A stretch of DNA of 64,000 nucleotides from Amarolinea sp964580725 (GTDB lineage Bacteria > Chloroflexota > Anaerolineae > SSC4 > Amarolineaceae): NCBI GenBank assembly GCA_964580725.1, contig CAZOLV010000013.1:8148-72147 (forward strand), in the 5' to 3' direction. Positions 27,542 to 35,944 of the stretch are shown one piece after another. The stretch's first letter is position 1; the number at the start of each line of letters is the position of its first letter. Under the pieces are notes generated by a model that was not told the DNA's origin, made no database searches, and saw nothing but the letters and a program-made list of their open reading frames with translations. The position numbers and the translations under genes are program-made.

Positions 27542-27622
27542 AATGCAACGAATGCAACGAATGCAACGAATGCAACGAATGCAACGAATGCAACGAATGC
27601 AACGAGTGCAACGAATGCAACA
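27542..27622. repeat. 9-bp tandem repeat (AATGCAACG) next to a 100-base N gap
   Basis: Seven perfect copies and two diverged ones run from the edge of the gap at 27442-27541. As with the other gap, exactly 100 Ns adjoin the repeat, so the array is of unknown total length. It lies between the nucleotidyltransferase and the kinase-like gene, 49 bases before the latter's start. Confidence 0.93.
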
Positions 27623-27670
27623 CATCGCGTTCGCGGGCGCCTCGGCTGCGCCCGTCCTGGGGTCGCCCAC

Positions 27671-28747
27671 ATGACGATTGCCTGGCTTCCTTGCATTGCA
27701 CGCTGTTACGACGATTTTCTGGGCGCCAGGAACGACTGGGACTTCTTCATCAAACCGCGCGACCGCATCTACATCTCGCGCGCCAATCCCAGTCTCAATG
27801 ACGCCGTCTATCGGGTCAATACCCCGCAGGGCCTGTTCGGCTGCAAAATCTATCTGGCCGACGAACGCCGCCGCATCTATCGCGAGTGGAGCACACTGCG
27901 CATTCTCGACCAACACAGCCTGCCGTTGGCGCCGCTCCCCATCGAGATAGACGACTCGCTCACCGTCGTGCCCTCGCCCGTCATCGTCATGTCATGGGTG
28001 CAGGGACGCGCCTTCAACCATCAACGCCTGACGCCCCCCATGCTGCACGAACTGATCTTTGCCCTGCAAAAGGTGCACAGCATCGGGCCCCGTCACACCA
28101 CCTTCGACCTCCCCTCCGCCTGGGCGCAGCCGGTCAGCTTCCTGAGCCTGAGCCAAACCCTGACCGCGCGTCTGCAAAACTACCTCGCCTGGCAACAGGA
28201 GGCCAGCGCCGGCCCCTTGCGCGTCTCCGCGCAAGGCCTGCTCGATCTTCGTCTGCGTCGCCAACTGGAAACGGTCGTCGCCGCTGCCGCCAGCCTGGCC
28301 GCCCACGCCGCCCAACTGCCGCAGACCCTGGCGCCCGTTCTCATTCGCGGCGAAACCGTCCTGGCCGATGTCTTCTGGACCGACGAAAACCAAATTTGCC
28401 TGGTTGACTGGGACGGCAGCGGTTGGGGCGATCCTGCCTATGACCTGGCCGCCCTGCGTTGGCATCCGCAGAATCAGGTGCTCGGCGCCCGCTTGTGGGA
28501 CGTGATGCGCGCCCTCTACGTCCCGCCGCCGCTCGACGACGCCTTCTCGCAGCGCCTGCGCGCCTGGGAGATGCTCCTGCCCTGTGATTGGTGCCTGCGC
28601 TCACTGCAATCGCTCCTCGACGCCGCCCAACCACTGCGCAACCCCGGCGTCACGCCCACGCCCGAAAGCCTCGCCCGCAACATCCGCCTGCGCTTCGATC
28701 GCTACCTTTCCGCCGCCGAAGCGATGCTCAAGACCAGCCGCACCTGA
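27671..28747 (+). CDS. APH-fold kinase-like protein with altered catalytic loop
   Basis: 358 residues. The C-terminal lobe aligns with aminoglycoside-phosphotransferase-type kinases: LVDWDGSGWGDPAYDLAALRW corresponds to the D-x-D metal site and downstream motif. The catalytic loop, normally H-G-D-x-x-x-x-N, here reads R-G-E-T-V-L-A-D-V-F-W, with the His, Asp and Asn all changed, so phosphotransfer is doubtful. The ATG at 27671 is used; the frame runs back through the repeat and gap, which is not believed to be coding. It may work with the preceding nucleotidyltransferase-fold protein. Confidence 0.7.
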   Translation: MTIAWLPCIARCYDDFLGARNDWDFFIKPRDRIYISRANPSLNDAVYRVNTPQGLFGCKIYLADERRRIYREWSTLRILDQHSLPLAPLPIEIDDSLTVVPSPVIVMSWVQGRAFNHQRLTPPMLHELIFALQKVHSIGPRHTTFDLPSAWAQPVSFLSLSQTLTARLQNYLAWQQEASAGPLRVSAQGLLDLRLRRQLETVVAAAASLAAHAAQLPQTLAPVLIRGETVLADVFWTDENQICLVDWDGSGWGDPAYDLAALRWHPQNQVLGARLWDVMRALYVPPPLDDAFSQRLRAWEMLLPCDWCLRSLQSLLDAAQPLRNPGVTPTPESLARNIRLRFDRYLSAAEAMLKTSRT

Positions 28748-28793
28748 ACGCCCCGCCCGGCGCCAACCTCATCTCCCTTGAAACGGGCAGAAC

Positions 28794-28822
28794 TTGACGT
28801 ATGCCCGGCGTAAAGGTATCAT
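28794..28822 (+). promoter_or_regulatory. Promoter of the asd operon
   Basis: TTGACG (28794-28799), 17-base spacer, TATCAT (28817-28822), about 100 bases before the asd start. Good match and spacing. Confidence 0.65.
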
Positions 28823-28927
28823 AGCGGCATCGTCGCTGCCACGTGCACGCCGAAACGTATTCGGGGCGTTCCTGCTCACCCGCCTGCCCGGACAGGCGCA
28901 GGGTCGCGCCCCCAGACGAGAGTGGAC

Positions 28928-30151
28928 ATGACCGCAGTACACCAGACCTTCGCCCCCCAATCATCGCCGCTCAGCGGCAAGATACGCGTCGGCGTCTTGG
29001 GCGCAACGGGCGCTGTTGGCCAACGTTTCATCCAACTGCTCGCCAATCACCCCTGGTTCGAACTGAGCGTACTGGCCGGATCGAGTCGCACTGCCGGCCA
29101 ACGCTTTGGCGACGCCTGCCGTTGGTACCTGGACGAACCGCTACCCGACAGCGTGCGTCAAATGACCCTCCAAGAGGGCCGGCCCGGTCTCGACTGCGAA
29201 ATCCTCTTTTCCGCCCTGCCCAACAGCATCGCCCATGAGTTGGAACCGGTCCTGGCCGCCGCCGGCTACGCCGTCTTCTCCAACGCCGGCGCCCACCGCG
29301 CCGCCCCCGACGTGCCCTTGCTCATCCCAGAGGTCAACCCGGAACATGCGGGGCTGGTGGAAATACAACGCAAGCAGCGCGGCTGGGCTGGCTTCATCGT
29401 CACCAACCCCAACTGCACCGCCACCCACCTCACCTGCGCCCTCAAACCGCTGTACGACGCCTTCGGCCTGCGCCGCCTCTTCGTCGTCTCCATGCAGGCC
29501 GTCTCTGGCGCCGGCTACCCCGGCGTCTCCGCCCTCGACATCACCGACAATGTCATTCCCTACATCGGCGGCAATGAAGAGGAGAAAGTGCGCAGCGAAC
29601 CGCTCAAGATGCTTGGCCTGTATGCGGTTGACCACATCGTTCCGGCCAACTTCACCATCAGCGCCCACTGCAACCGCGTGCCCACACGCGATGGGCACCT
29701 GGAGTGCGTTTCGGTCGAGTTCGACCGTCCCGCCGCGCCGGCCGACATCATCGCCGCCTGGGAAGGCTACCGCGGCTTGCCGCAGAGATTGGGGCTGCCC
29801 ACCGCCCCCGCTCACTTCATCACCGTCCGCCCCGAAACAGACCGCCCGCAGCCGCGCCGTGATCGGCTGGCCGGCCACGGCATGACGACCAGCGTCGGGC
29901 GGCTGCGCCCGTGCGAGCTGCTTGGCCACAAGTTCGTCCTGCTCGGCCATAACACGTTGCGCGGCGCCGCCGGCGGCTCCGTGCTCAACGCCGAACTGAT
30001 GATTGCCCAGGGCTATTTTGGCGCACGAGCCATTGCCGCCTCCGTGCAAGCCGCCCTACGGGCTATCCAACTGCCCATGTGGCAGTCCGAAGCGGAGGAA
30101 AACCCACACCTCGACGAGGATTGGGTTTCTGTTCCCGTGGAGTTGTCCTGA
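28928..30151 (+). CDS. asd: Aspartate-semialdehyde dehydrogenase (archaeal/fungal type)
   Basis: 407 residues. It reduces aspartyl phosphate to aspartate semialdehyde in the Lys/Thr/Met pathway. NADP motif GVLGATGAVGQRF near residue 22; catalytic Cys163 in TNPNCTATHL; SGAGYPGVSALD and ISAHCNRVPTRDGH carry substrate residues. The form of these motifs is that of the archaeal/fungal branch. The ATG at 28928 is chosen over an in-frame GTG two codons earlier. The stop overlaps the next start by one base (TGATG). Confidence 0.93.
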   Translation: MTAVHQTFAPQSSPLSGKIRVGVLGATGAVGQRFIQLLANHPWFELSVLAGSSRTAGQRFGDACRWYLDEPLPDSVRQMTLQEGRPGLDCEILFSALPNSIAHELEPVLAAAGYAVFSNAGAHRAAPDVPLLIPEVNPEHAGLVEIQRKQRGWAGFIVTNPNCTATHLTCALKPLYDAFGLRRLFVVSMQAVSGAGYPGVSALDITDNVIPYIGGNEEEKVRSEPLKMLGLYAVDHIVPANFTISAHCNRVPTRDGHLECVSVEFDRPAAPADIIAAWEGYRGLPQRLGLPTAPAHFITVRPETDRPQPRRDRLAGHGMTTSVGRLRPCELLGHKFVLLGHNTLRGAAGGSVLNAELMIAQGYFGARAIAASVQAALRAIQLPMWQSEAEENPHLDEDWVSVPVELS

Positions 30152-31308
30152 TGGAATCAATTGGAAGCGCGACATTAGCCGATCTTGCCGGCGACCTGGT
30201 AGTCTTCCGCAATCTGAATATCCAGGATCGGCGGATTCCAGGGCTGCGCGACGCCTGGAAAGAGATGGACCTGCCCACCCGGCGCATCCCACGCAAACAC
30301 GAGGAAGACTACGCCCGCGCCGCCGCCTGGCTCATCACACGCACACGCCAGCTCGACAAAGCTCAGAGCAAGGTGCAAGAAGTACTCTTCCTGGGCGACA
30401 CCGCCCTGGCCGACGGCAACGCCTATCGCAATATCCGCCGCATTGGACGCTGGAACGGCTGGGCCTTCATCGGCAGCGGCGCCAACGAAGGCGCCGCCGG
30501 CCCCACCGCCTGGGAGCAGGACGCCGACAACATCACCGTCGCCGGCCGCTGGCAAGACCTGGGCCGTTGGGCCGCCGCCATTCTCGACCAGGGCGCCTTT
30601 TGCGACGAACGCACCGTCCTCGTCATTGACATGGACAAAACCGTCATCGGCGCACGTGGGCGCAACAGCCACGCCATAGATGCCGCCCGCCTCGATGGGC
30701 TGCGTTCGACAATGATCGAGATGCTCGGCGACAAGTTCAATCAGATCATCTTCGAAGAGGCCTATCACGAACTCAATCAGCCGCGCTATCACCGCTTCAC
30801 CGCCGACAACCAGGATTACCTGGCCTATGTCTGTCTCATTATCAGCGCCGGCGTCATTTCGCTGCACGGCCTGCTCGAGTGCATGAGCGACGCACCCAAC
30901 TTCAGCTTCATGCAGTTCGTGCGCTGGACAGATACCCGCCTGGCGGCCAGCAGCCTCTCCGAACTGGCCGACATGCACTTCAGCTTCTACAAGCGCCTGG
31001 AAGCCGACGATCCCACCCCCTTCAAAACCTTCCGCCGGCGCGAGTATCTGGCCACCCTGGCGCGCATGGGCACCCTGCCCGTCAGCGCGCCGCTCGGCGA
31101 CATCCTGGCGCAGCAAATCTGCCTGACGCGCGAGGTCATGGAGTTCGGTGCATGGCTCAAACAGCGCGGCGGCGTCGCGCTGGTGCTCTCCGACAAGCCC
31201 GATGAAGCCTCGCTGCCCACCACCGACCAGGCGCAGGCCGGCCTCCGCCCCCTGCATCGGACCCCCACCTTCGTCGTCGGCGAAAGCATCGCCGCACACC
31301 TGCCCTGA
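30151..31308 (+). CDS. HAD-superfamily protein, translationally coupled to asd
   Basis: 385 residues. The HAD motif I, D-M-D-K-T (VLVIDMDKTVIGARG, about residue 158), is intact, with a large helical cap region and LSDKPDEAS near 348 as a likely second motif. Phosphatase or related activity is probable, substrate unknown. The start at 30151 overlaps the asd stop. It is not a homoserine-pathway enzyme by sequence; the coupling could reflect a shared regulatory need. Confidence 0.75.
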   Translation: MESIGSATLADLAGDLVVFRNLNIQDRRIPGLRDAWKEMDLPTRRIPRKHEEDYARAAAWLITRTRQLDKAQSKVQEVLFLGDTALADGNAYRNIRRIGRWNGWAFIGSGANEGAAGPTAWEQDADNITVAGRWQDLGRWAAAILDQGAFCDERTVLVIDMDKTVIGARGRNSHAIDAARLDGLRSTMIEMLGDKFNQIIFEEAYHELNQPRYHRFTADNQDYLAYVCLIISAGVISLHGLLECMSDAPNFSFMQFVRWTDTRLAASSLSELADMHFSFYKRLEADDPTPFKTFRRREYLATLARMGTLPVSAPLGDILAQQICLTREVMEFGAWLKQRGGVALVLSDKPDEASLPTTDQAQAGLRPLHRTPTFVVGESIAAHLP

Positions 31309-31315
31309 CCGCTGG

Positions 31316-31375
31316 CTGAGCCTGTCGAAGCTGAGCCTGCCGAAGCCGAGCCTGTCGAAGCTGAGCCTGTCGAAG
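31316..31375. repeat. 15-bp tandem repeat (CTGAGCCTGTCGAAG), four copies
   Basis: Four head-to-tail units, two perfect and two with one change, begin 7 bases after the HAD gene stop. The unit resembles the dispersed CTTCGACAGGCTCAG element seen in many bacterial genomes. Confidence 0.9.
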
Positions 31376-31430
31376 CCCGTTGGTCGGTAGGAGTCATCGA
31401 ACACGCTTTCCTGTGGAGAATACCGGACGC

Positions 31431-32714
31431 ATGCCGCACATTCGCCCGTTTCGAGCCTGGCGTCACCGTGACAGCGAGGCGCTAGCCGATCTGCTGGTTC
31501 CCCCTTACGACGTCATCTCCCCGGCCGAACAGGCCGCCTTCTACGCCCGCCACCCCGCCAACCTGATCCAGGTCGAGCTGGGCCTGGAACGGCCCGGCGA
31601 CGACGAGCAGGACAACCGCTACACGCGCGCCGCCTCCGCCCTGGCCGCCTGGCGGCAGGCAGGCATCCTGCGCCGCGATCACCTGCCCGCCTTCTACGTC
31701 TATCAGCAGGTCTTTAAGCTGCCGGGCCGCAACGAGCGCCTGACCCGCACCGGCTTCTTTGGCAGCCTGCGTCTGGCTCCTTGGGGGCAGGGCATCCTGC
31801 CCCATGAAAAGACCTTCCCCGGCGCCAAAGCTGATCGCCTGGCGCTGCTGCAGGCCGTCGCTCTGCAAACCGGCGCCATCTTCACGCTGTTTCGCGACCC
31901 AGACAGCGCCGTGGCCAATCTCGTGCAGCAGGCAACCGCCGCTTCCCCCCTGGCCCAATTTTGCGCCGCTGACGGCGGCGAGCACCGCCTGTGGGCGCTG
32001 ACCGATGCCACACACACGGCCTTCATCACCGAGGCGCTACGCCAACGCACGCTCTACGTCGCCGATGGGCATCACCGTTACGAGACAGCCCTGAATTACC
32101 AGCGTCTACGCGGCCCCGGCGACGGCCATCAGCCGTGGGGCGCCGTGCTGACCTACGCCGCCCCCCTGCAAGACCCCGGCATGCGCATCCTGGCCGCCCA
32201 TCGCTGTCTACACGATGCGCCGGGCCTGTGGTCGCAAGACGTGCTGCGGGCGCTGCAGGAGAATTTCGAACTGCAAACCGTGACCGGCGTCGAGCCGCTC
32301 ATGGCCGCGCTGGCGCAGGCGCCGCCAGGCGCCGGCTGTTTCGGCCTGCTCCTGCCTGGCGCGGCCGACCAGGGCTGGCTACTGCACCCCCGCCCGCAGG
32401 TGACCCTGTCCGTCGAGCTGCCCGCCGAGCTGGCCGCCCTCGATGTCATCCGCCTGCAAGAATGGGCGCTGCGCCCCACCCTGCGTCACATCACCGATGA
32501 CATGGCCGACAAGCGGTTCATCGCCTACGAGCCGGACCTGGCGCGCGTGCTGGCCGAACTCGCCCAGGGCCGCTATCAGGCCGCCTTCCTGCTCAACCCG
32601 GTCAGTCTGGAACAACTCTGCGCCGTGGCCGAGGCGGGACTGGTCATGCCGCAGAAGGCTACCTACTTCTTCCCCAAGCTGATCTCTGGCATCGTCATGC
32701 ACGATGTCGCATAA
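31431..32714 (+). CDS. DUF1015 family protein
   Basis: 427 residues. Hallmarks of this uncharacterised family are the N-terminal PFRAWR, VPPYDVISP, LPHEKTFPGAK and YVADGHHRYETAL motifs. The last suggests a nucleotide or metal site and possible kinase-like activity, but no reaction has been assigned with certainty. The start MPHIRPF is chosen at the family's usual N-terminus, with GTGGAGAA about 10 bases upstream. The next gene follows after 6 bases. Confidence 0.88.
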   Translation: MPHIRPFRAWRHRDSEALADLLVPPYDVISPAEQAAFYARHPANLIQVELGLERPGDDEQDNRYTRAASALAAWRQAGILRRDHLPAFYVYQQVFKLPGRNERLTRTGFFGSLRLAPWGQGILPHEKTFPGAKADRLALLQAVALQTGAIFTLFRDPDSAVANLVQQATAASPLAQFCAADGGEHRLWALTDATHTAFITEALRQRTLYVADGHHRYETALNYQRLRGPGDGHQPWGAVLTYAAPLQDPGMRILAAHRCLHDAPGLWSQDVLRALQENFELQTVTGVEPLMAALAQAPPGAGCFGLLLPGAADQGWLLHPRPQVTLSVELPAELAALDVIRLQEWALRPTLRHITDDMADKRFIAYEPDLARVLAELAQGRYQAAFLLNPVSLEQLCAVAEAGLVMPQKATYFFPKLISGIVMHDVA

Positions 32715-32720
32715 CGGCGC

Positions 32721-33440
32721 ATGGGCATCCTTTACAAGCTGAGCTACTCGCTGCGCCGTTTTCAGACGGCCAGATGGTCGTTGGAACGCTGGCTGGCCAC
32801 CATCCTGACGCTTTGGCTGGCGCTGGCGCTCTTGCGTTGGCTGCCGGGCGGCTGGCCGTTGATCGGCAGCCTGGCCGTCCTGCTCGCCGTTTTGTTGCTC
32901 GGCGGGCGCTGGGCGCAGCGGCAAGATTATGTCGTCTTCCGGCCAGATGGCGCCGCGCCCCCCATCCCCGTCATGCTGCCCATGAGCGCATTGACCCCTG
33001 TGCGGGCCACAGGGCGCTTCGAGGTCGAAGGCGAAGCGCAGCGGTTCAGCGAACTCACGGCGCAGTTTCAGTCGTTCGAACTGCGCCAGCATGTCATCAT
33101 GGGGCGCATCGTTCCCCTGACCTTCCTGCGGGTGGGACGCTGGCCGGCGCAGGATGTCGGCATGTGGTACATCTTCATCGCACCGCGCCATCTGCTGCAA
33201 GCGACCAGCGGCCGCTTGTGGCATGGTCGCCAGCCGCGCCCGGCCCTGCGTCTGCTGCTCGCCCAGCCGGTGGACGAAGAAAATGGCAACAGCTTACGGT
33301 CACGCCGGCGCACACGTGTTACAAACGAGCGCATCTATCTTTCGTTCGACAGCCTGGCAGACCGGCAGCGCATCTGGGCCAACCTCCTGGCCGACGCCCC
33401 GCAGATCAGGCGCGTTGCGTTGATCAAAGAACAACAGTAG
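32721..33440 (+). CDS. Membrane protein of unknown function (two N-terminal helices)
   Basis: 239 residues. Two hydrophobic segments (about 25-40 and 45-62) precede a soluble, Arg-rich C-terminal domain with GMWYIFIAPRHLLQ. No family recognised. It probably shares a transcript with the DUF1015 gene. The stop codon lies inside the first unit of the 8-bp repeat that follows, so a change in the repeat could alter the C-terminus. Confidence 0.65.
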   Translation: MGILYKLSYSLRRFQTARWSLERWLATILTLWLALALLRWLPGGWPLIGSLAVLLAVLLLGGRWAQRQDYVVFRPDGAAPPIPVMLPMSALTPVRATGRFEVEGEAQRFSELTAQFQSFELRQHVIMGRIVPLTFLRVGRWPAQDVGMWYIFIAPRHLLQATSGRLWHGRQPRPALRLLLAQPVDEENGNSLRSRRRTRVTNERIYLSFDSLADRQRIWANLLADAPQIRRVALIKEQQ

Positions 33441-33530
33441 AGCAGTAGAGCAGTAGAGCAGTAGAACAGTAGAGCATTAGAGCAGTAGAGCAGTAGAGCA
33501 GTAGAACAGTAGAACAGTAGAGCAGTAGAA
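33435..33530. repeat. 8-bp tandem repeat (CAGTAGAG), twelve copies
   Basis: Twelve consecutive units, alternating CAGTAGAG and CAGTAGAA, with one CATTAGAG. It overlaps the end of the preceding gene: the TAG in the first unit is that gene's stop. Since the unit is 8 bases, TAG recurs in all three frames. Confidence 0.93.
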
Positions 33531-33573
33531 CAAGACAAGATAGAAAACTGAGTCAGGGATTAATTGAATCAAA

Positions 33574-34413
33574 ATGGGTCATCAAAATCAAACGAACCAG
33601 GGCGGAGGGCCGCAGCAAGCGGCCAATCTAATGTCCCACGCCAGATCATCGTCGTTTGGCGAACAGGGCGTCACACGCGCCAACGTTGGCATCCGGCGCG
33701 ATGACGTGACCGAGCCGCAGGATGTCGCCGTCTTCTTCGACTTCGAGAACATCGTTTATTCCACGCGCAACTGTCTCAACCTCAATCCAGATTTCGGCCT
33801 ACTGATGGATTGCTGCCGCAGCTTTGGCCGCGTCGTCATTGCGCGCGCCTACGCCGATTGGCGGCGGCATGCGCCCGCCGTCTCTTCGATCCTGCACGCC
33901 CAGGACATTGACCCGGTGTTCGTACCCAGTTACCAGTACGGGCGCACAGGCGCCAACACCAGTTCGATCAAGAACAGCGTTGACATGCACCTCTGCGTAG
34001 ATGCCATGCGGGCGCTCTACCGCTATCCGCACCTCAGCGCCTTCGTCCTCATCAGCGGCGACCGCGACTTCATCCCCCTGGTGCGGGCGCTGCGCATGGA
34101 GGGCAAGTTGGTCATCGGCGTCGGCGTGGCCGACACCACATCGAACTACCTGGGCCGCGCCGTAGATCAGTTCGTCTTCTATCAGGATCTGTTGACGCGC
34201 AGCGACCCCACCCCGCGCCCGGCGGTCAAACCGGAGACCGAGACGCCAGCGGCGCCAGCGGCCGAGGCGCCCGCCGTCCCGCCGCCGCCCAACATCAGCG
34301 CCAATGGCAATGGGCGCACTGCGCCCATCGGCGAATCAGCCACAGCAATAGCCGCAGCAGCAGATGAAGATGGTCTTTGGCACAGCCTGCTTTTCGAGGC
34401 GGACGGCGGCTGA
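33574..34413 (+). CDS. NYN-domain (PIN-like) ribonuclease, LabA/DUF88 type
   Basis: 279 residues. NYN core: AVFFDFENI (first Asp near residue 55), KNSVDMHLCVDA and LISGDRDFIPLV provide the acidic metal-binding residues. The C-terminal portion (about 205-279) is a Pro/Ala/Glu-rich, low-complexity tail where many relatives have a LOTUS or winged-helix domain. The predicted role is RNA cleavage or processing. The start is uncertain because no strong SD is seen; the first 35 residues are low-complexity. Confidence 0.83.
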   Translation: MGHQNQTNQGGGPQQAANLMSHARSSSFGEQGVTRANVGIRRDDVTEPQDVAVFFDFENIVYSTRNCLNLNPDFGLLMDCCRSFGRVVIARAYADWRRHAPAVSSILHAQDIDPVFVPSYQYGRTGANTSSIKNSVDMHLCVDAMRALYRYPHLSAFVLISGDRDFIPLVRALRMEGKLVIGVGVADTTSNYLGRAVDQFVFYQDLLTRSDPTPRPAVKPETETPAAPAAEAPAVPPPPNISANGNGRTAPIGESATAIAAAADEDGLWHSLLFEADGG

Positions 34414-34464
34414 TAGACCAGGGGCAGCGGCGCACAGGATCGAAAAGACGGGAGGCGAGGCGAC

Positions 34465-35922
34465 ATGGCGGCCAAAACGAAGATCATCGTGAGCGATTTG
34501 CATCTGGGCGCCGGTATCCCCGGCGTTGCTGGCACAGGCGGCAACGCCCTGGAAGATTTCGTCAGCGACATCGAGTTCGTTGAGTGGCTGCACGGCCTGA
34601 TCGCTGAGAGCAACGCCGCCGCCGATGACGCCGCCGATGACGCCGCCGATGACGCCGCCGATGACGATGGAGAAATGGAATTCATCATCAACGGCGACTT
34701 CATGGAGATGCTGCAAACGCCGGCGACGCCCACCTTCGATCCTGTCTTTCCCTACCCCCCAGAGGTCTATGCGCCAGGCGACGAGGCCGCATCCGTGCGC
34801 AAACTGGTTCACATCACGCAGGGTCATCCCGGCGTCTTTGCCGCCCTGGCCGATTTCATCAGCCTGGCGCCGCGCCGCAACGTGGTGATCCTGCGCGGCA
34901 ATCACGACCCCGAACTCTACTGGCCCGCCGTGCAGGACGTCTTGCGCGGCTTGTTGGGCGCATCCGGCCCGCTGCACCACCTGCTGCAGTTCCCGCCGCG
35001 CAGCTATCGCAGCGATGGCGTTTATGTCGAACACGGCAACCAGTACGTCGAAAAGGTCAATCGCTTCCAGAATCCGCTGGAACCGCTCGATCCGCTCGAC
35101 CCTACCAGGCTGGAGTACATCTGGGGATCGCGCTTCGTGGCCGAATACTTCAACCAGGTGGAGCGCCAGCGTTCCTGGGTAGACAGCGTGGTGCCAATGA
35201 CGGGTCTCATCTGGCATGGCCTGCACTACGATTTCGAGTTTGCCATCGAAGCGTTGCGGCTGTTGTTGGCCGCCCTGCCGCGCCTCGGCCTGCCGCGCGA
35301 TCTTGCGCCCCGTCAGGCCGACGCCATCGCCCGGCTGCAGGCCGAAGTGGCCGATCCAACCCAGACCGGCGCCCTGCAAGCCCGCTATCAGAACGACCCC
35401 GCCTTCCGCGCCGAGTTCGAGGGGCGCATCGTCGAAGTGCTGCGCCAGACCGACCCGGAAAATGCCATCTTTCCGGCCGGGCGGGGAATCACCGCCGCAG
35501 AGGCGCTGGCCCAGGCCGATCAACTGGTTGACCATTACCGGGCCGCTCTGCGCGACGAGGCGCGCCGCATCGCCCACGAAACGGGGGCGCACCTCGTCAC
35601 CTTTGGTCACACGCACGCCGCGGAAACCATCCCGCTGGACGACGGCGCGCTCTACATCAACAGCGGCGCCTGGATCGGCGTGACCGACATGACGCACGCA
35701 ACCCCGGCGCAGTGGGAAGACCTCTTCCGCCGGCCGCAGCAGTACGTCAGGCGACGGCTCAACTACGTGCGCGTGGACTACCCTGCGGTCGGCGCACCGG
35801 TCGCACGGCTGCTGGCCGTGGGCGAGACCACGCCCGATCTCCCGCCCACCAACGGCGGCGGGCAGCAGACGCCGCACAAGGGCTGCCTGCCGGCCCTCCT
35901 GCTGCTGCCCTGGCGACATTGA
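34465..35922 (+). CDS. Calcineurin-like metallophosphoesterase
   Basis: 485 residues. Metal-binding motifs DLHLG (near 10), NGDF (near 76), GNHD (near 148) and GHTH (near 380) are complete and in order, as in LpxH/MPP-type enzymes. Between the first two is an acidic in-frame insertion made of four A-D-D-A units (residues about 53-68) encoded by a 12-base tandem repeat at 34621-34668, which could vary in copy number. The protein is longer than LpxH, and the substrate is unknown. No signal peptide is present. It lies directly upstream of the glycerol regulator but is probably not part of that system. Confidence 0.85.
   Translation: MAAKTKIIVSDLHLGAGIPGVAGTGGNALEDFVSDIEFVEWLHGLIAESNAAADDAADDAADDAADDDGEMEFIINGDFMEMLQTPATPTFDPVFPYPPEVYAPGDEAASVRKLVHITQGHPGVFAALADFISLAPRRNVVILRGNHDPELYWPAVQDVLRGLLGASGPLHHLLQFPPRSYRSDGVYVEHGNQYVEKVNRFQNPLEPLDPLDPTRLEYIWGSRFVAEYFNQVERQRSWVDSVVPMTGLIWHGLHYDFEFAIEALRLLLAALPRLGLPRDLAPRQADAIARLQAEVADPTQTGALQARYQNDPAFRAEFEGRIVEVLRQTDPENAIFPAGRGITAAEALAQADQLVDHYRAALRDEARRIAHETGAHLVTFGHTHAAETIPLDDGALYINSGAWIGVTDMTHATPAQWEDLFRRPQQYVRRRLNYVRVDYPAVGAPVARLLAVGETTPDLPPTNGGGQQTPHKGCLPALLLLPWRH
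34621..34668 (+). repeat. 12-bp in-frame coding tandem repeat
   Basis: Four copies of GCCGATGACGCC, the last changed at its end. It keeps frame and codes for an Ala-Asp repeat in the metallophosphoesterase. Confidence 0.9.
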
Positions 35923-35944
35923 GCCGGGAAGAGGGGATCGGCAC

